From JAKFWI01 sp050246435 (lineage in GTDB: Bacteria; Pseudomonadota; Alphaproteobacteria; Caulobacterales; Aquidulcibacteraceae), in NCBI GenBank assembly GCA_050246435.1, contig JBFWWB010000153.1:1-5497 (forward strand): a stretch of DNA of 5,497 bases. The letters run 5' to 3'. Of the stretch, positions 1 to 5,497 are shown one piece after another. Under the pieces are notes generated by a model. It ran no database searches. It was given only the letters and a program-made list of their open reading frames with translations, and was not told the DNA's origin. Position numbers and translations under genes: made by a program. Numbering within the stretch: position 1 is the first letter of the stretch; the number at the start of each line of letters is the position of its first letter.

Positions 1-21
1 CGAGCCCAACAGGCGGTACCA
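1..21 (+). tRNA. 3' end of a tRNA cut by the window edge, probably tRNA-His
   Basis: The first 21 bases read as the end of a tRNA: the last five bases of a T-loop (CGAGC), the 3' strand of the T-stem (CCAAC, 6-10), the 3' strand of the acceptor stem (AGGCGGT, 11-17), discriminator A18 and an encoded CCA (19-21). The 5' part lies outside, so the anticodon is not visible. Ending in T72-A73-CCA is unusual; it is known for alphaproteobacterial tRNA-His, which lacks G-1 and carries a G1:U72 pair. The His assignment is inferred from this feature and from the related segment at 41-152, which shows a GTG anticodon-like loop. That this is a tRNA end is well supported; its identity is less sure. Confidence 0.72.
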
Positions 22-40
22 TTTGTAGTGTCTCGGTGTC

Positions 41-152
41 GCCGCCTGTGCAAAGAATGTGGAAAACAAGAGCCTAAGGTGTTGTTTTCCCAAGAGGTTT
101 GGCCGGTTTGTGGATCCAGAGGTCCCCGGTTCGAGCCCGGGAGGCGGTACCA
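41..152 (+). pseudogene. Degenerate or interrupted tRNA-His-like copy
   Basis: The 3' half looks like a tRNA: T-stem CCCGG (125-129), T-loop TTCGAGC (130-136), T-stem CCGGG (137-141), acceptor strand AGGCGGT (142-148), A73 at 149 and CCA at 150-152. GCCGCCT at 41-47 pairs with 142-148 along all seven positions, with G41:T148 as the G1:U72 wobble. TTTGTGGA at 107-114 resembles a His anticodon loop (GTG at 110-112, T33 at 109), followed by a plausible AGGTC variable loop (120-124). However, the anticodon stem CCGGT/TCCAG (103-107/115-119) forms only three of five pairs, no D-arm consensus is present, and 55 nt instead of about 19 separate acceptor and anticodon stem. A pseudogene or chimeric duplicate fits best. 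An intron-like insertion cannot be excluded but would not by itself restore a D-arm. Confidence 0.5.
61..90. repeat. Perfect 9-bp inverted repeat inside the tRNA-like segment
   Basis: GGAAAACAA at 61-69 is the exact reverse complement of TTGTTTTCC at 82-90, with a 12-nt loop (70-81). It is AT-richer than its surroundings and lies exactly where a D-arm would be expected. It could be an inserted palindrome, a remnant of recombination, or a weak terminator of the tRNA at 1-21, although no T-run follows the stem on the + strand. Confidence 0.55.
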
Positions 153-197
153 TCCATCCTTCAAAACTCGCCGCCAGACGTGAGCGCGCGAGAGCCG

Positions 198-202
198 AGG
201 AG
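198..202 (+). promoter_or_regulatory. Ribosome binding site of the AsmA-family gene
   Basis: AGGAG lies 7 nt before the ATG at 210. It decides the start: the same frame is open further upstream to an ATG at 99, but that extension runs through the tRNA-like segment and has no hydrophobic N-terminus. Starting at 210 places the membrane anchor at residues 8-30. No convincing promoter could be recognised in 22-197. Confidence 0.75.
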
Positions 203-209
203 AGGCGCG

Positions 210-2201
210 ATGCCGGGTGTGTTGAAGAAGCTTGCCCTCATTCTCGGCGGCGTGCTGGCGCTGCTCGTGATCGTGGGCGCGGCGCTGCCCTTCCTCATCC
301 CCGCGTCGCAATACAAGGCGCAGATCGAGAAGGCCGCCGGCGAGGCCACCGGGCGCGAACTGAAGATCGCCGGCCCCTTGCGCTTCAGCCTTTGGCCCAA
401 TCTGGCGCTGCGCGCGCAAGACGTGACGCTCGCCAACGCCCAGGGGGCGGCGGCGCCCCTCTTCGCCAGCATCGCGGAGTTGGAGATCGGCGTGGCGCTC
501 ATGCCGCTGTTCAAGGGCGACGTGCAGGTCACCAAGCTGATGCTGCGCAAGCCCAGTCTTTGGCTGGAGGAGGACGTCGCCGGCAAGCCGAACTGGGTAT
601 TCGAACCGAAGGCGTCGCCCGCCCAGCAGCCACAAGCCGGCGCGCCGGGTGAACTGAAGAAGCTGGGCCTGGGCGACGTACGTATCGCCGACGGCGCGGT
701 CAGCTATCGCGACAAGGCCGGCAAGACCACGGCAGTGAGCGCGGTGAACGCGCAGGTGTCCCTCGCCAGCCTCGACGCGCCGCTCAGCATCGCCGGCGAT
801 CTCGTCTATAATCAGGAGAAGGCAGCCTTTACAGTCGCCTTCGCGCACCCGCGCGCGTTCCTTGAGAAGGCGGGCACGCCGCTCGAATTCACGCTCGCCG
901 CGCCAAAGCTCGCTGTCGATTTCAAGGGCGTGCTCGATACCGCGGCCTTCGCACTCAACGGCAAGCTTGATGCGAAGGGCCAAAGCCTGCGCGAACTGGC
1001 GGCCTGGTCGGGCAATCCGATCGGGCCGGGCGGGGGCATGGGCGCGTTCGGCGCGGCGGGCGATTTCGCGATGGCGGGTGAGCGCTTCGCGCTAAAGAAC
1101 GCCCAGATTGCGCTCGATGCGGCAAAGGGCCAGGGCGATCTGACGATCGTCATGAAGCCGCAAGCCGCGCCTTACGTGTCGGGCGCGCTGCGTCTGGCCG
1201 CGTTGGACGTGAACCCGTATCTAGCGGCGCCCGCGCAAACCGGCGCCGGCGCGGCGAACGCCGCCCAAGGCGTCGATGTCAACGCGCCCTGGGGCAACGC
1301 TGCGATCGATCTCTCCGGTCTCAAGGCGGTGGACGCCGATCTGAAGCTCATCACCGGCCAGCTTCTGTTCCAGAAAATGAAGATCGACAGCGCCGATCTC
1401 GATCTCAAGATGCGCGCCGGCGTGATGCAGGCGCAGATCAACAAATTCGCGCTCTATGGCGGCACGGGATCGGGCCAGTTGACGCTCGATGGTTCCGCCG
1501 TGGGCGGGATGAAGATGGCGAACAGATTGTCCGTGAAGGGCGTCGCCGCCGAACCCTTCCTCACCGATGCGATCGGCTTCTCCAAGGTGAGCGGGCGCGC
1601 CAGTATCGACATGACGATTGCGGGAAGCGGGCGCACGCAGCAGGCGGTGATGAACGCGCTTTCCGGCAAGGCGAGCTTCACGTTCGACCATGGCGCGCTG
1701 AAGGGCGTGAATCTGGCGCAGGTGGCGCGCGAAATCCAATCGGTGCTGACAGGCGGGGCGACCGGCGCCGGCGCGCAGACCGATTTCGCCGAACTCGGCG
1801 CCGATTTCACCATTCAGAACGGCGTGGCCCACACCGAGAACGGGCGCATGCTCAATCCCTTTATCCGCGTGACCAGCACGGGCGACATCAATCTCGCGAA
1901 CCAGACGTTGGCGCTGAAAATTCAGCCGCGCCTTGTGAAAACGGCGGAAGGCCAGGGCGGCGCGCTCGGCGCCACGACCTTCATCGAGGCGCCGTTCATC
2001 GCGCAGGGGCCCTGGGCGAAAATCGGTTTCGATCTCGACCGCAAGGCGCTCGCCGCCGCCGCCGGCGATAAGGTGAAGCAGCAAATCGAGAAGAAGCTCG
2101 GCGGCAGCGATCTGGGCTCTGTCTTGCTCGGCAAGAAGAACGCCGACGGATCGAACCAGGGCGGACTGCTGGATCAACTGCTGAAGAAGAAGAGCAACTA
2201 G
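210..2201 (+). CDS. AsmA family protein
   Basis: This 663-residue protein belongs to the AsmA family: long, beta-rich, inner-membrane-anchored proteins facing the periplasm. The family is linked to outer membrane assembly and, for the larger AsmA-like members, to phospholipid transport between membranes. Residues 8-30 form one hydrophobic helix after a short basic N-terminus, an uncleaved anchor or signal. The family's N-terminal region follows (about 31-135), with the typical stretch GRELKIAGPLRFSLWPNLAL (49-67 region) and a conserved LWLEEDVAGKPNWVF-type segment near 117-131. The AsmA C-terminal region covers about 455-600, including GKASFTFDHGALKGVNLA (486-503) and later NLANQTLALKIQPRL (561-575). 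Low-complexity Ala/Gly/Pro linkers occur at 135-148 and 339-358. The end is Lys-rich and probably helical (614-663). Family membership is clear; the exact role in this organism is not. The gene is convergent with the Anbu operon and seems to be a single transcription unit. Confidence 0.93.
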   Translation: MPGVLKKLALILGGVLALLVIVGAALPFLIPASQYKAQIEKAAGEATGRELKIAGPLRFSLWPNLALRAQDVTLANAQGAAAPLFASIAELEIGVALMPLFKGDVQVTKLMLRKPSLWLEEDVAGKPNWVFEPKASPAQQPQAGAPGELKKLGLGDVRIADGAVSYRDKAGKTTAVSAVNAQVSLASLDAPLSIAGDLVYNQEKAAFTVAFAHPRAFLEKAGTPLEFTLAAPKLAVDFKGVLDTAAFALNGKLDAKGQSLRELAAWSGNPIGPGGGMGAFGAAGDFAMAGERFALKNAQIALDAAKGQGDLTIVMKPQAAPYVSGALRLAALDVNPYLAAPAQTGAGAANAAQGVDVNAPWGNAAIDLSGLKAVDADLKLITGQLLFQKMKIDSADLDLKMRAGVMQAQINKFALYGGTGSGQLTLDGSAVGGMKMANRLSVKGVAAEPFLTDAIGFSKVSGRASIDMTIAGSGRTQQAVMNALSGKASFTFDHGALKGVNLAQVAREIQSVLTGGATGAGAQTDFAELGADFTIQNGVAHTENGRMLNPFIRVTSTGDINLANQTLALKIQPRLVKTAEGQGGALGATTFIEAPFIAQGPWAKIGFDLDRKALAAAAGDKVKQQIEKKLGGSDLGSVLLGKKNADGSNQGGLLDQLLKKKSN

Positions 2202-2203
2202 CT

Positions 2204-2237
2204 GCGCCGACGCTCTCCGGCCCCTTCGCGTCGGCGC
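2204..2237. terminator. Stem-loop between convergent genes, probable bidirectional terminator
   Basis: GCGCCGACGC (2204-2213) and GCGTCGGCGC (2228-2237) are perfect reverse complements, giving a 10-bp GC-rich stem with a 14-nt loop. It starts three bases after the AsmA stop codon and sits in the 56-bp gap before the Anbu stop at 2258. Neither side is followed by a T-run, so it is not a textbook intrinsic terminator. It may act as a transcription barrier or as a 3'-end stabiliser for both messages. Confidence 0.62.
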
Positions 2238-2257
2238 TGGGGAAGTGGCCTGCTTGC

Positions 2258-3040
2258 TCAGGCCTTCTTCGCGCGCGGCGCGCCGGGCGCCACGTCGGGA
2301 TCGTCGATCCAGGGCGCGGAGGGCAATTCCTGATACGCCTGGCGCAGCGAATTGCTCCAGCGGTCGCGGATCATGCGGAAATAGGGATCGTCCTCGCCGA
2401 TGCGCTGGCGCGCCTCGATGCGGATTGCGTCGCGGCGGAAGACGGCCAGATCCATCGGCAGTCCTACCGACAAGTTCGAGCGCAACGTCGAATCCATCGA
2501 GATCATCGCCAGGGTCACGGCCTCGCGCAGCGGCGTGTCGTAATGGCAGACGCGATCGAGGATCGGCTTGCCGTATTTGTGCTCGCCAATCTGCAGGAAG
2601 GGCGTGTCGCGCGAACTCTCTATGAAATTGCCCGCCGCGTACACCTGGAAGAGCCGCATCCGCCGGCCCTGCAATTGGCCCGCCACCAGGAATGAAGCGT
2701 CAAACGAAACGCCGCGCGCCTCCAGGGCGGCTGCGTCCTTGTCGTATACCTCGCGTACTGCGCGTCCGACGAAGCGGGCGGTGTCGAACATGGAGGCCAT
2801 GTCCCACAGCGTTTCGCGCACGCCGGTTTCCTTGTTCTCCAGACCCTCCGCGATCAGCGACACGACGGTCTGCGTGATGGCGAGGTTGCCCGCCGTCATC
2901 ACCGCAACCACGCGTTCGCCCGGCGCCTCGAAGACGTGCATCTTCGAAAAGGTGGCGACATTGTCGAGGCCCGCATTCGTGCGGGTGTCCGCAAGCATCA
3001 CGACACCTTCGCCCAGGCACATTCCAACGCAATAGGTCAT
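2258..3040 (-). CDS. anbu: Anbu, proteasome-like threonine hydrolase (ancestral beta subunit family)
   Basis: The 260-residue protein matches the bacterial Anbu family, relatives of HslV and the 20S proteasome beta subunit. Sequence evidence: Thr2 directly after the start Met is placed to become the N-terminal nucleophile after Met removal; Asp18 lies in ADTRTNAG (17-24) and Lys33 in TFSKMHVF (30-37), the positions expected for the catalytic Asp and Lys. Typical Anbu blocks are FLQIGEHKYGKPILDRV (148-164) and SMDSTLRSNLSVGLPMDLAVF (181-201). The C-terminal segment with YFRMIRDRWSNSLRQAYQELP (220-240) is also typical of Anbu and extends beyond the hydrolase core. There is no propeptide. Published Anbu structures form open helical or lock-washer oligomers rather than closed rings, and proteolytic activity has been hard to show. 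It is the last gene of the operon, 65 bp after alpha-E. The substrate is unknown. Confidence 0.93.
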   Translation of the reverse strand: MTYCVGMCLGEGVVMLADTRTNAGLDNVATFSKMHVFEAPGERVVAVMTAGNLAITQTVVSLIAEGLENKETGVRETLWDMASMFDTARFVGRAVREVYDKDAAALEARGVSFDASFLVAGQLQGRRMRLFQVYAAGNFIESSRDTPFLQIGEHKYGKPILDRVCHYDTPLREAVTLAMISMDSTLRSNLSVGLPMDLAVFRRDAIRIEARQRIGEDDPYFRMIRDRWSNSLRQAYQELPSAPWIDDPDVAPGAPRAKKA

Positions 3041-3047
3041 GCAAGCA

Positions 3048-3051
3048 TCCT
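3048..3051 (-). promoter_or_regulatory. Ribosome binding site of the Anbu gene
   Basis: On the minus strand AGGA lies 7 nt before the ATG at 3040-3038. It gives Anbu its own good initiation signal despite the 65-bp gap to the upstream gene. It also supports the start that leaves Thr as second residue, as the catalytic mechanism requires. Confidence 0.6.
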
Positions 3052-3082
3052 GCGGCGATTCCCGAACATTTCGATCAATAGG

Positions 3083-3100
3083 CTCCCCCGGAAAGGGGAG
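3083..3100. repeat. Small GC hairpin in the gap between alpha-E and Anbu
   Basis: CTCCCC (3083-3088) pairs with GGGGAG (3095-3100) around a 6-nt loop, inside the 65-bp gap between the alpha-E stop codon (3106) and the Anbu start (3040). Short palindromes of this CTCCCC/GGGGAG type are common as dispersed intergenic repeats in alphaproteobacterial genomes, which I state from general knowledge. It could be such a repeat, an attenuator or an mRNA-processing site. No T-run follows on the minus strand, so complete termination before Anbu is not indicated. Confidence 0.45.
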
Positions 3101-3105
3101 GTGCT

Positions 3106-4041
3106 TCAGCGCATATAGAAGCGTTCCGTCTGTTCGCCCAGGGCGGCGGTCTGCTCCACGATCTCGGTCAGGAATTCATGCAACCCGAAGCGGAAGATCG
3201 CATCGATCCGCCCGTAGCGCAGCCGCGCGGAGATTTCGCCCGCCAGCCGGTGGCATTCGCCGCGCCTGCCGCCGTAGAAATCGGCCAAATGCGCCAGCGC
3301 GTCGGCCACCTCGTCATAGCAGGCCCGCAAGGAGCGAGGCATTTCGGGGCGCAGAATCAGCAGATCGGCGACATTCAGAGGATTGACGCGGTCTTTGTAC
3401 ACCCAGCGATAAGCCCGCACCGCGGAAACCGCCTGCAGTACGGACGTCCACTGGTAATAATCCAGCGCGCCGCCCACGCCCGACCAATTGGGCAGCAGGA
3501 TATTGTATTTAACGTCAAGGATGCGCGCGGTGTTGTCGGCGCGCTCGAGAAAGGCCCCGAGGCGCGTGAAATAATAGGCGTCGTTGCGCAGCATCGTGGT
3601 GATGTAGGCGCCATTGAACCGAGTGGCTTTCTCGCGCACCCAATCCAGCGTGCGGGGCAGCTGCTCGGGCAGGAAGTGCTCGGCCTTGAGCGCGCGCGCC
3701 TCAAGCCAGGTTTCGTTCACTGCATCCCACATGTCGCGCGTCAGCGCGGTGCGCATCGCACGCCCGTTCGAGCGCGCGCGCTCGACACAGTTGAGGATGC
3801 TCGACGGGTTCTCCGGATCGAATGCGAGATAGCGCGCCACGCTGACGGCGTCGGCCTTCTCATGGCGCGCAAAGAATGCTTCGTCCTGTCCCGCCGCGAT
3901 CAGGGCGGAGCGCCACTCGTCGTCCTCGCCGGTATCCAACCCGGACATGCGCTGTGCGGCGTCGAGCAGGCGCGCGAGGCTGTCCATCCGCTCGACATAG
4001 CGCGCAAGCCAATAGAGCGCGTCGGCCGCGCGGCTCAGCAT
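3106..4041 (-). CDS. Alpha-E domain-containing protein (DUF403)
   Basis: This 311-residue, mostly alpha-helical protein matches the alpha-E family found next to circularly permuted ATP-grasp genes. It opens with the hallmark MLSRAADALYWLARYVERMD (1-20), whose YVER motif recurs in the related block AFLERADNTARILDVKYN (163-180), suggesting two similar halves built around conserved Glu-Arg pairs. Other family-like segments are SILNCVERARSNGRAMRT (81-98) and the WTSVLQAVSAVRAYRWVY stretch (198-215). No signal peptide or membrane segment is seen, so it should be cytosolic. The domain has no assigned enzymatic activity; it has been proposed to work with the ATP-grasp enzyme in peptide synthesis or tagging. 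It begins 7 nt after the ATP-grasp stop codon. No Shine-Dalgarno lies at normal distance; AGGTGA is 15 nt upstream, so translational coupling is likely. Confidence 0.93.
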   Translation of the reverse strand: MLSRAADALYWLARYVERMDSLARLLDAAQRMSGLDTGEDDEWRSALIAAGQDEAFFARHEKADAVSVARYLAFDPENPSSILNCVERARSNGRAMRTALTRDMWDAVNETWLEARALKAEHFLPEQLPRTLDWVREKATRFNGAYITTMLRNDAYYFTRLGAFLERADNTARILDVKYNILLPNWSGVGGALDYYQWTSVLQAVSAVRAYRWVYKDRVNPLNVADLLILRPEMPRSLRACYDEVADALAHLADFYGGRRGECHRLAGEISARLRYGRIDAIFRFGLHEFLTEIVEQTAALGEQTERFYMR

Positions 4042-4048
4042 GGGCGGC

Positions 4049-5497
4049 TCATCGCGTCACCTGGCTTTGCTTCTGCCCGTTGGCGCCGTTCGGCGCGCGC
4101 AGGATCCAGGTGTCTTTCGTACCCCCACCCTGGCTGGAATTGACGACCAGTGAGCCTTCCGCCAGCGCCACGCGCGTCAGCCCGCCGGGGATCACGCGCA
4201 CGCCGTCGCCGCCCATCAGCACGAACGGGCGCAAATCCACATGGCGCGGCGCGATGCCCTGATCGGTGAAGATGGGGCAGGTGGAGAGCGCCAGGGTGGG
4301 CTGTGCGATATAATCCTTCGGCGCGGCGCGCAGTTTCTTGGCGAACGCCGCGCGCGTGGCTTTTGTCGCGTGCGGTCCAACGAGCATGCCTTTGCCGCCC
4401 GATCCGCGCGTTTCCTTGACGACCAGTTCGTCGAGATGATCGAGCACATAGGCGAGCGCGCCGGGCTCGGCGCAATCCCATGTCGGCACGTTCTTCAGAA
4501 TCGGTTCTTCGCCAAGATAGAAGCGCACCATCTCCGGCACGAACACATAGATCGCTTTGTCATCCGCCAGGCCTGCGCCGGGCGCGTTGGCGATGGCGAC
4601 GGCGCCGTCGCGATAGGCCTGCATCAAACCGGGCACGCCGAGCATCGAGTCCGGGCGGAACGCCAGGGGATCGAGATAATCGTCGTCCAGCCGGCGATAA
4701 ATCACGTCGACGCGCTGGAGCCCTTGCGTGGTGCGCTTATGGACGTAACCGCCTTCGACCACGAGGTCTGCGCCTTCGACGAGATCGACGCCCATCTCGT
4801 CGGCCAGGAACGTGTGTTCGTAATAGGCGCTGTTGAATTGCCCCGGCGTCAGAAGCACCACGTTCGGGTCGGGCCCGGCGACCGCCGGCGCCACCGAGCG
4901 CAAGGTCTGCAGCAGGTCTTCGGGATAGCGCGATATGGGCGCCACGTGCGCGCGCGCGAAGAGATCCGGGAAGAGGCGCATCATCACCTCCCGGTCCTCC
5001 AGCATGTAGGAGACGCCCGAGGGCGTGCGGCAATTGTCCTCAAGGACGTAGAATTCTTCGGGGCCGACGCGGACGATGTCGATCCCGGCGACGTGCGTGA
5101 ACACCCCGCCCGGCGGCGTGAAGCCGGTCATGTGCTCCACATAGCCAGGGTTTTGCAGGATGAGCGCTTCCGGGACCTTGCCGGCCTTCAGGATTTCGCG
5201 GGGGCCGTAGATGTCGCGCAGGAAGGCGTTCAGCGCCTCCACCCGCTGGCGCAGGCCGCGCTCCAGCAGCGCCCATTCCGCCGCGTCCAGCACGCGGGGG
5301 ATGATGTCGAACGGGATCAGCCGCTCGGTGTCGCCGCCCTCGGAATAGACGGCGAACGTGATGCCCACCCGGCGGAACAGCCGTTCGGCCTCCGTCCGCT
5401 TGGCGAGGAGCACCTCGCTCGGGGTTTCGGCCAGCCATTTCTGGATGGCGTGGAAGGCGGCGCGGTCCTCGCCGTCCTCCCCATGCATATCATCGAC
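4049..5497 (-). CDS. Circularly permuted ATP-grasp protein, 5' end probably outside the window
   Basis: From Met at 5488 there are 479 residues matching the circularly permuted ATP-grasp family (COG2308, formerly DUF404/DUF407). ATP-grasp enzymes couple ATP hydrolysis to joining a carboxylate with an amine or similar nucleophile. Characteristic blocks, numbered from that Met, are RRVGITFAVY (39-48), TERLIPFDIIPR (54-65), VLEDNCRTPSGVSYMLEDRE (148-167), YRRLDDDYLDPLAFRPDS (264-281), VVKETRGSGGKGMLVGP (356-372, a glycine-rich nucleotide-binding type loop) and HVDLRPFVLM (416-425). The frame stays open upstream to the edge (residues Val-Asp-Asp before Met), and family members usually have an F/Y-D-E-M-like motif at this point preceded by more residues. 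The Met at 5488 is therefore probably internal and the true start lies beyond 5497. No ribosome binding site can be assessed. It is the first visible gene of the operon and is followed by its usual partner alpha-E. The amide bond it makes is unknown. Confidence 0.93.
   Translation of the reverse strand, partial: VDDMHGEDGEDRAAFHAIQKWLAETPSEVLLAKRTEAERLFRRVGITFAVYSEGGDTERLIPFDIIPRVLDAAEWALLERGLRQRVEALNAFLRDIYGPREILKAGKVPEALILQNPGYVEHMTGFTPPGGVFTHVAGIDIVRVGPEEFYVLEDNCRTPSGVSYMLEDREVMMRLFPDLFARAHVAPISRYPEDLLQTLRSVAPAVAGPDPNVVLLTPGQFNSAYYEHTFLADEMGVDLVEGADLVVEGGYVHKRTTQGLQRVDVIYRRLDDDYLDPLAFRPDSMLGVPGLMQAYRDGAVAIANAPGAGLADDKAIYVFVPEMVRFYLGEEPILKNVPTWDCAEPGALAYVLDHLDELVVKETRGSGGKGMLVGPHATKATRAAFAKKLRAAPKDYIAQPTLALSTCPIFTDQGIAPRHVDLRPFVLMGGDGVRVIPGGLTRVALAEGSLVVNSSQGGGTKDTWILRAPNGANGQKQSQVTR

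Noticed and set aside
41..152. Selenocysteine tRNA or tmRNA piece
   Set aside because: No TCA anticodon, no 8-bp acceptor or long structured extra arm for tRNA-Sec; no tag reading frame or GGGG-type acceptor for tmRNA.
1..153. Integration site of a genomic island at the tRNA 3' end
   Set aside because: No integrase or mobile gene is visible, the repeats are only 131 bp apart, and the genes downstream look like ordinary chromosomal genes.
22..197. Promoter for the AsmA gene
   Set aside because: No pair of -35 and -10 elements with acceptable spacing could be recognised by eye.
99..209. 37-residue N-terminal extension of the AsmA protein from an upstream ATG
   Set aside because: It would translate the tRNA-like T-arm and acceptor, has no ribosome binding site, and would bury the membrane anchor; the ATG at 210 has AGGAG at proper spacing.
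59..652. Open frame of 197 codons on the + strand overlapping the tRNA-like segment and the AsmA gene start
   Set aside because: It begins inside the tRNA-like region, is Arg/Ala/Gly-rich with no domain, and overlaps the well-supported AsmA frame; typical shadow in GC-rich DNA.
1221..2177. Long antisense frame (318 codons) opposite the AsmA gene
   Set aside because: Composition is His/Arg/Ala/Glu-rich as expected for the complement of a GC-rich gene; no recognisable motif or start context.
3178..4143. Long + strand frame (321 codons) opposite alpha-E
   Set aside because: It mirrors codon bias of the alpha-E gene, which has clear family motifs; no independent protein features.

Overview
The window is GC-rich and carries a coherent set of chromosomal genes that point to an alphaproteobacterium. 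The clues are an AsmA-family envelope protein, an Anbu-type proteasome gene cluster, and tRNA 3' ends with the unusual T72-A73-CCA ending. That ending is known from alphaproteobacterial tRNA-His, which lost the otherwise universal G-1. The genus cannot be named from the sequence.

Layout. (1) Bases 1-21 are the last 21 nt of a tRNA that starts outside the window. (2) Bases 41-152 hold a second tRNA-like segment with the same acceptor 3' strand, a good T-arm and a GTG anticodon-like loop. It has no recognisable D-arm and is about 36 nt too long, because a 9-bp perfect inverted repeat sits where the D-arm should be. I read it as a degenerate or interrupted tRNA-His copy. (3) Bases 210-2201 (+) encode a 663-residue AsmA-family protein with an N-terminal membrane anchor. 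(4) Bases 2202-2257 separate convergent genes and hold a perfect 10-bp stem-loop that could terminate transcription from both sides. (5) Bases 2258-5497 (-) are a three-gene operon read right to left: a circularly permuted ATP-grasp protein whose 5' end is probably cut by the window edge, an alpha-E domain protein, and an Anbu proteasome-like threonine hydrolase.

How the genes fit together. ATP-grasp, alpha-E and Anbu genes recur together in bacteria, usually with a transglutaminase-like protease. Comparative genomics has proposed that the ATP-grasp enzyme and alpha-E partner make or attach a peptide, and that the proteases process or remove it. The substrate remains unknown as far as I know. 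Here the transglutaminase-like gene is absent from its common place between alpha-E and Anbu. That place is a 65-bp gap with a small GC hairpin. The AsmA gene is convergent, and nothing in the sequence ties it to this system.

No CRISPR array, insertion sequence, phage gene or replication origin is visible. The most unusual items are the disrupted tRNA copy and the minimal three-gene Anbu cluster.
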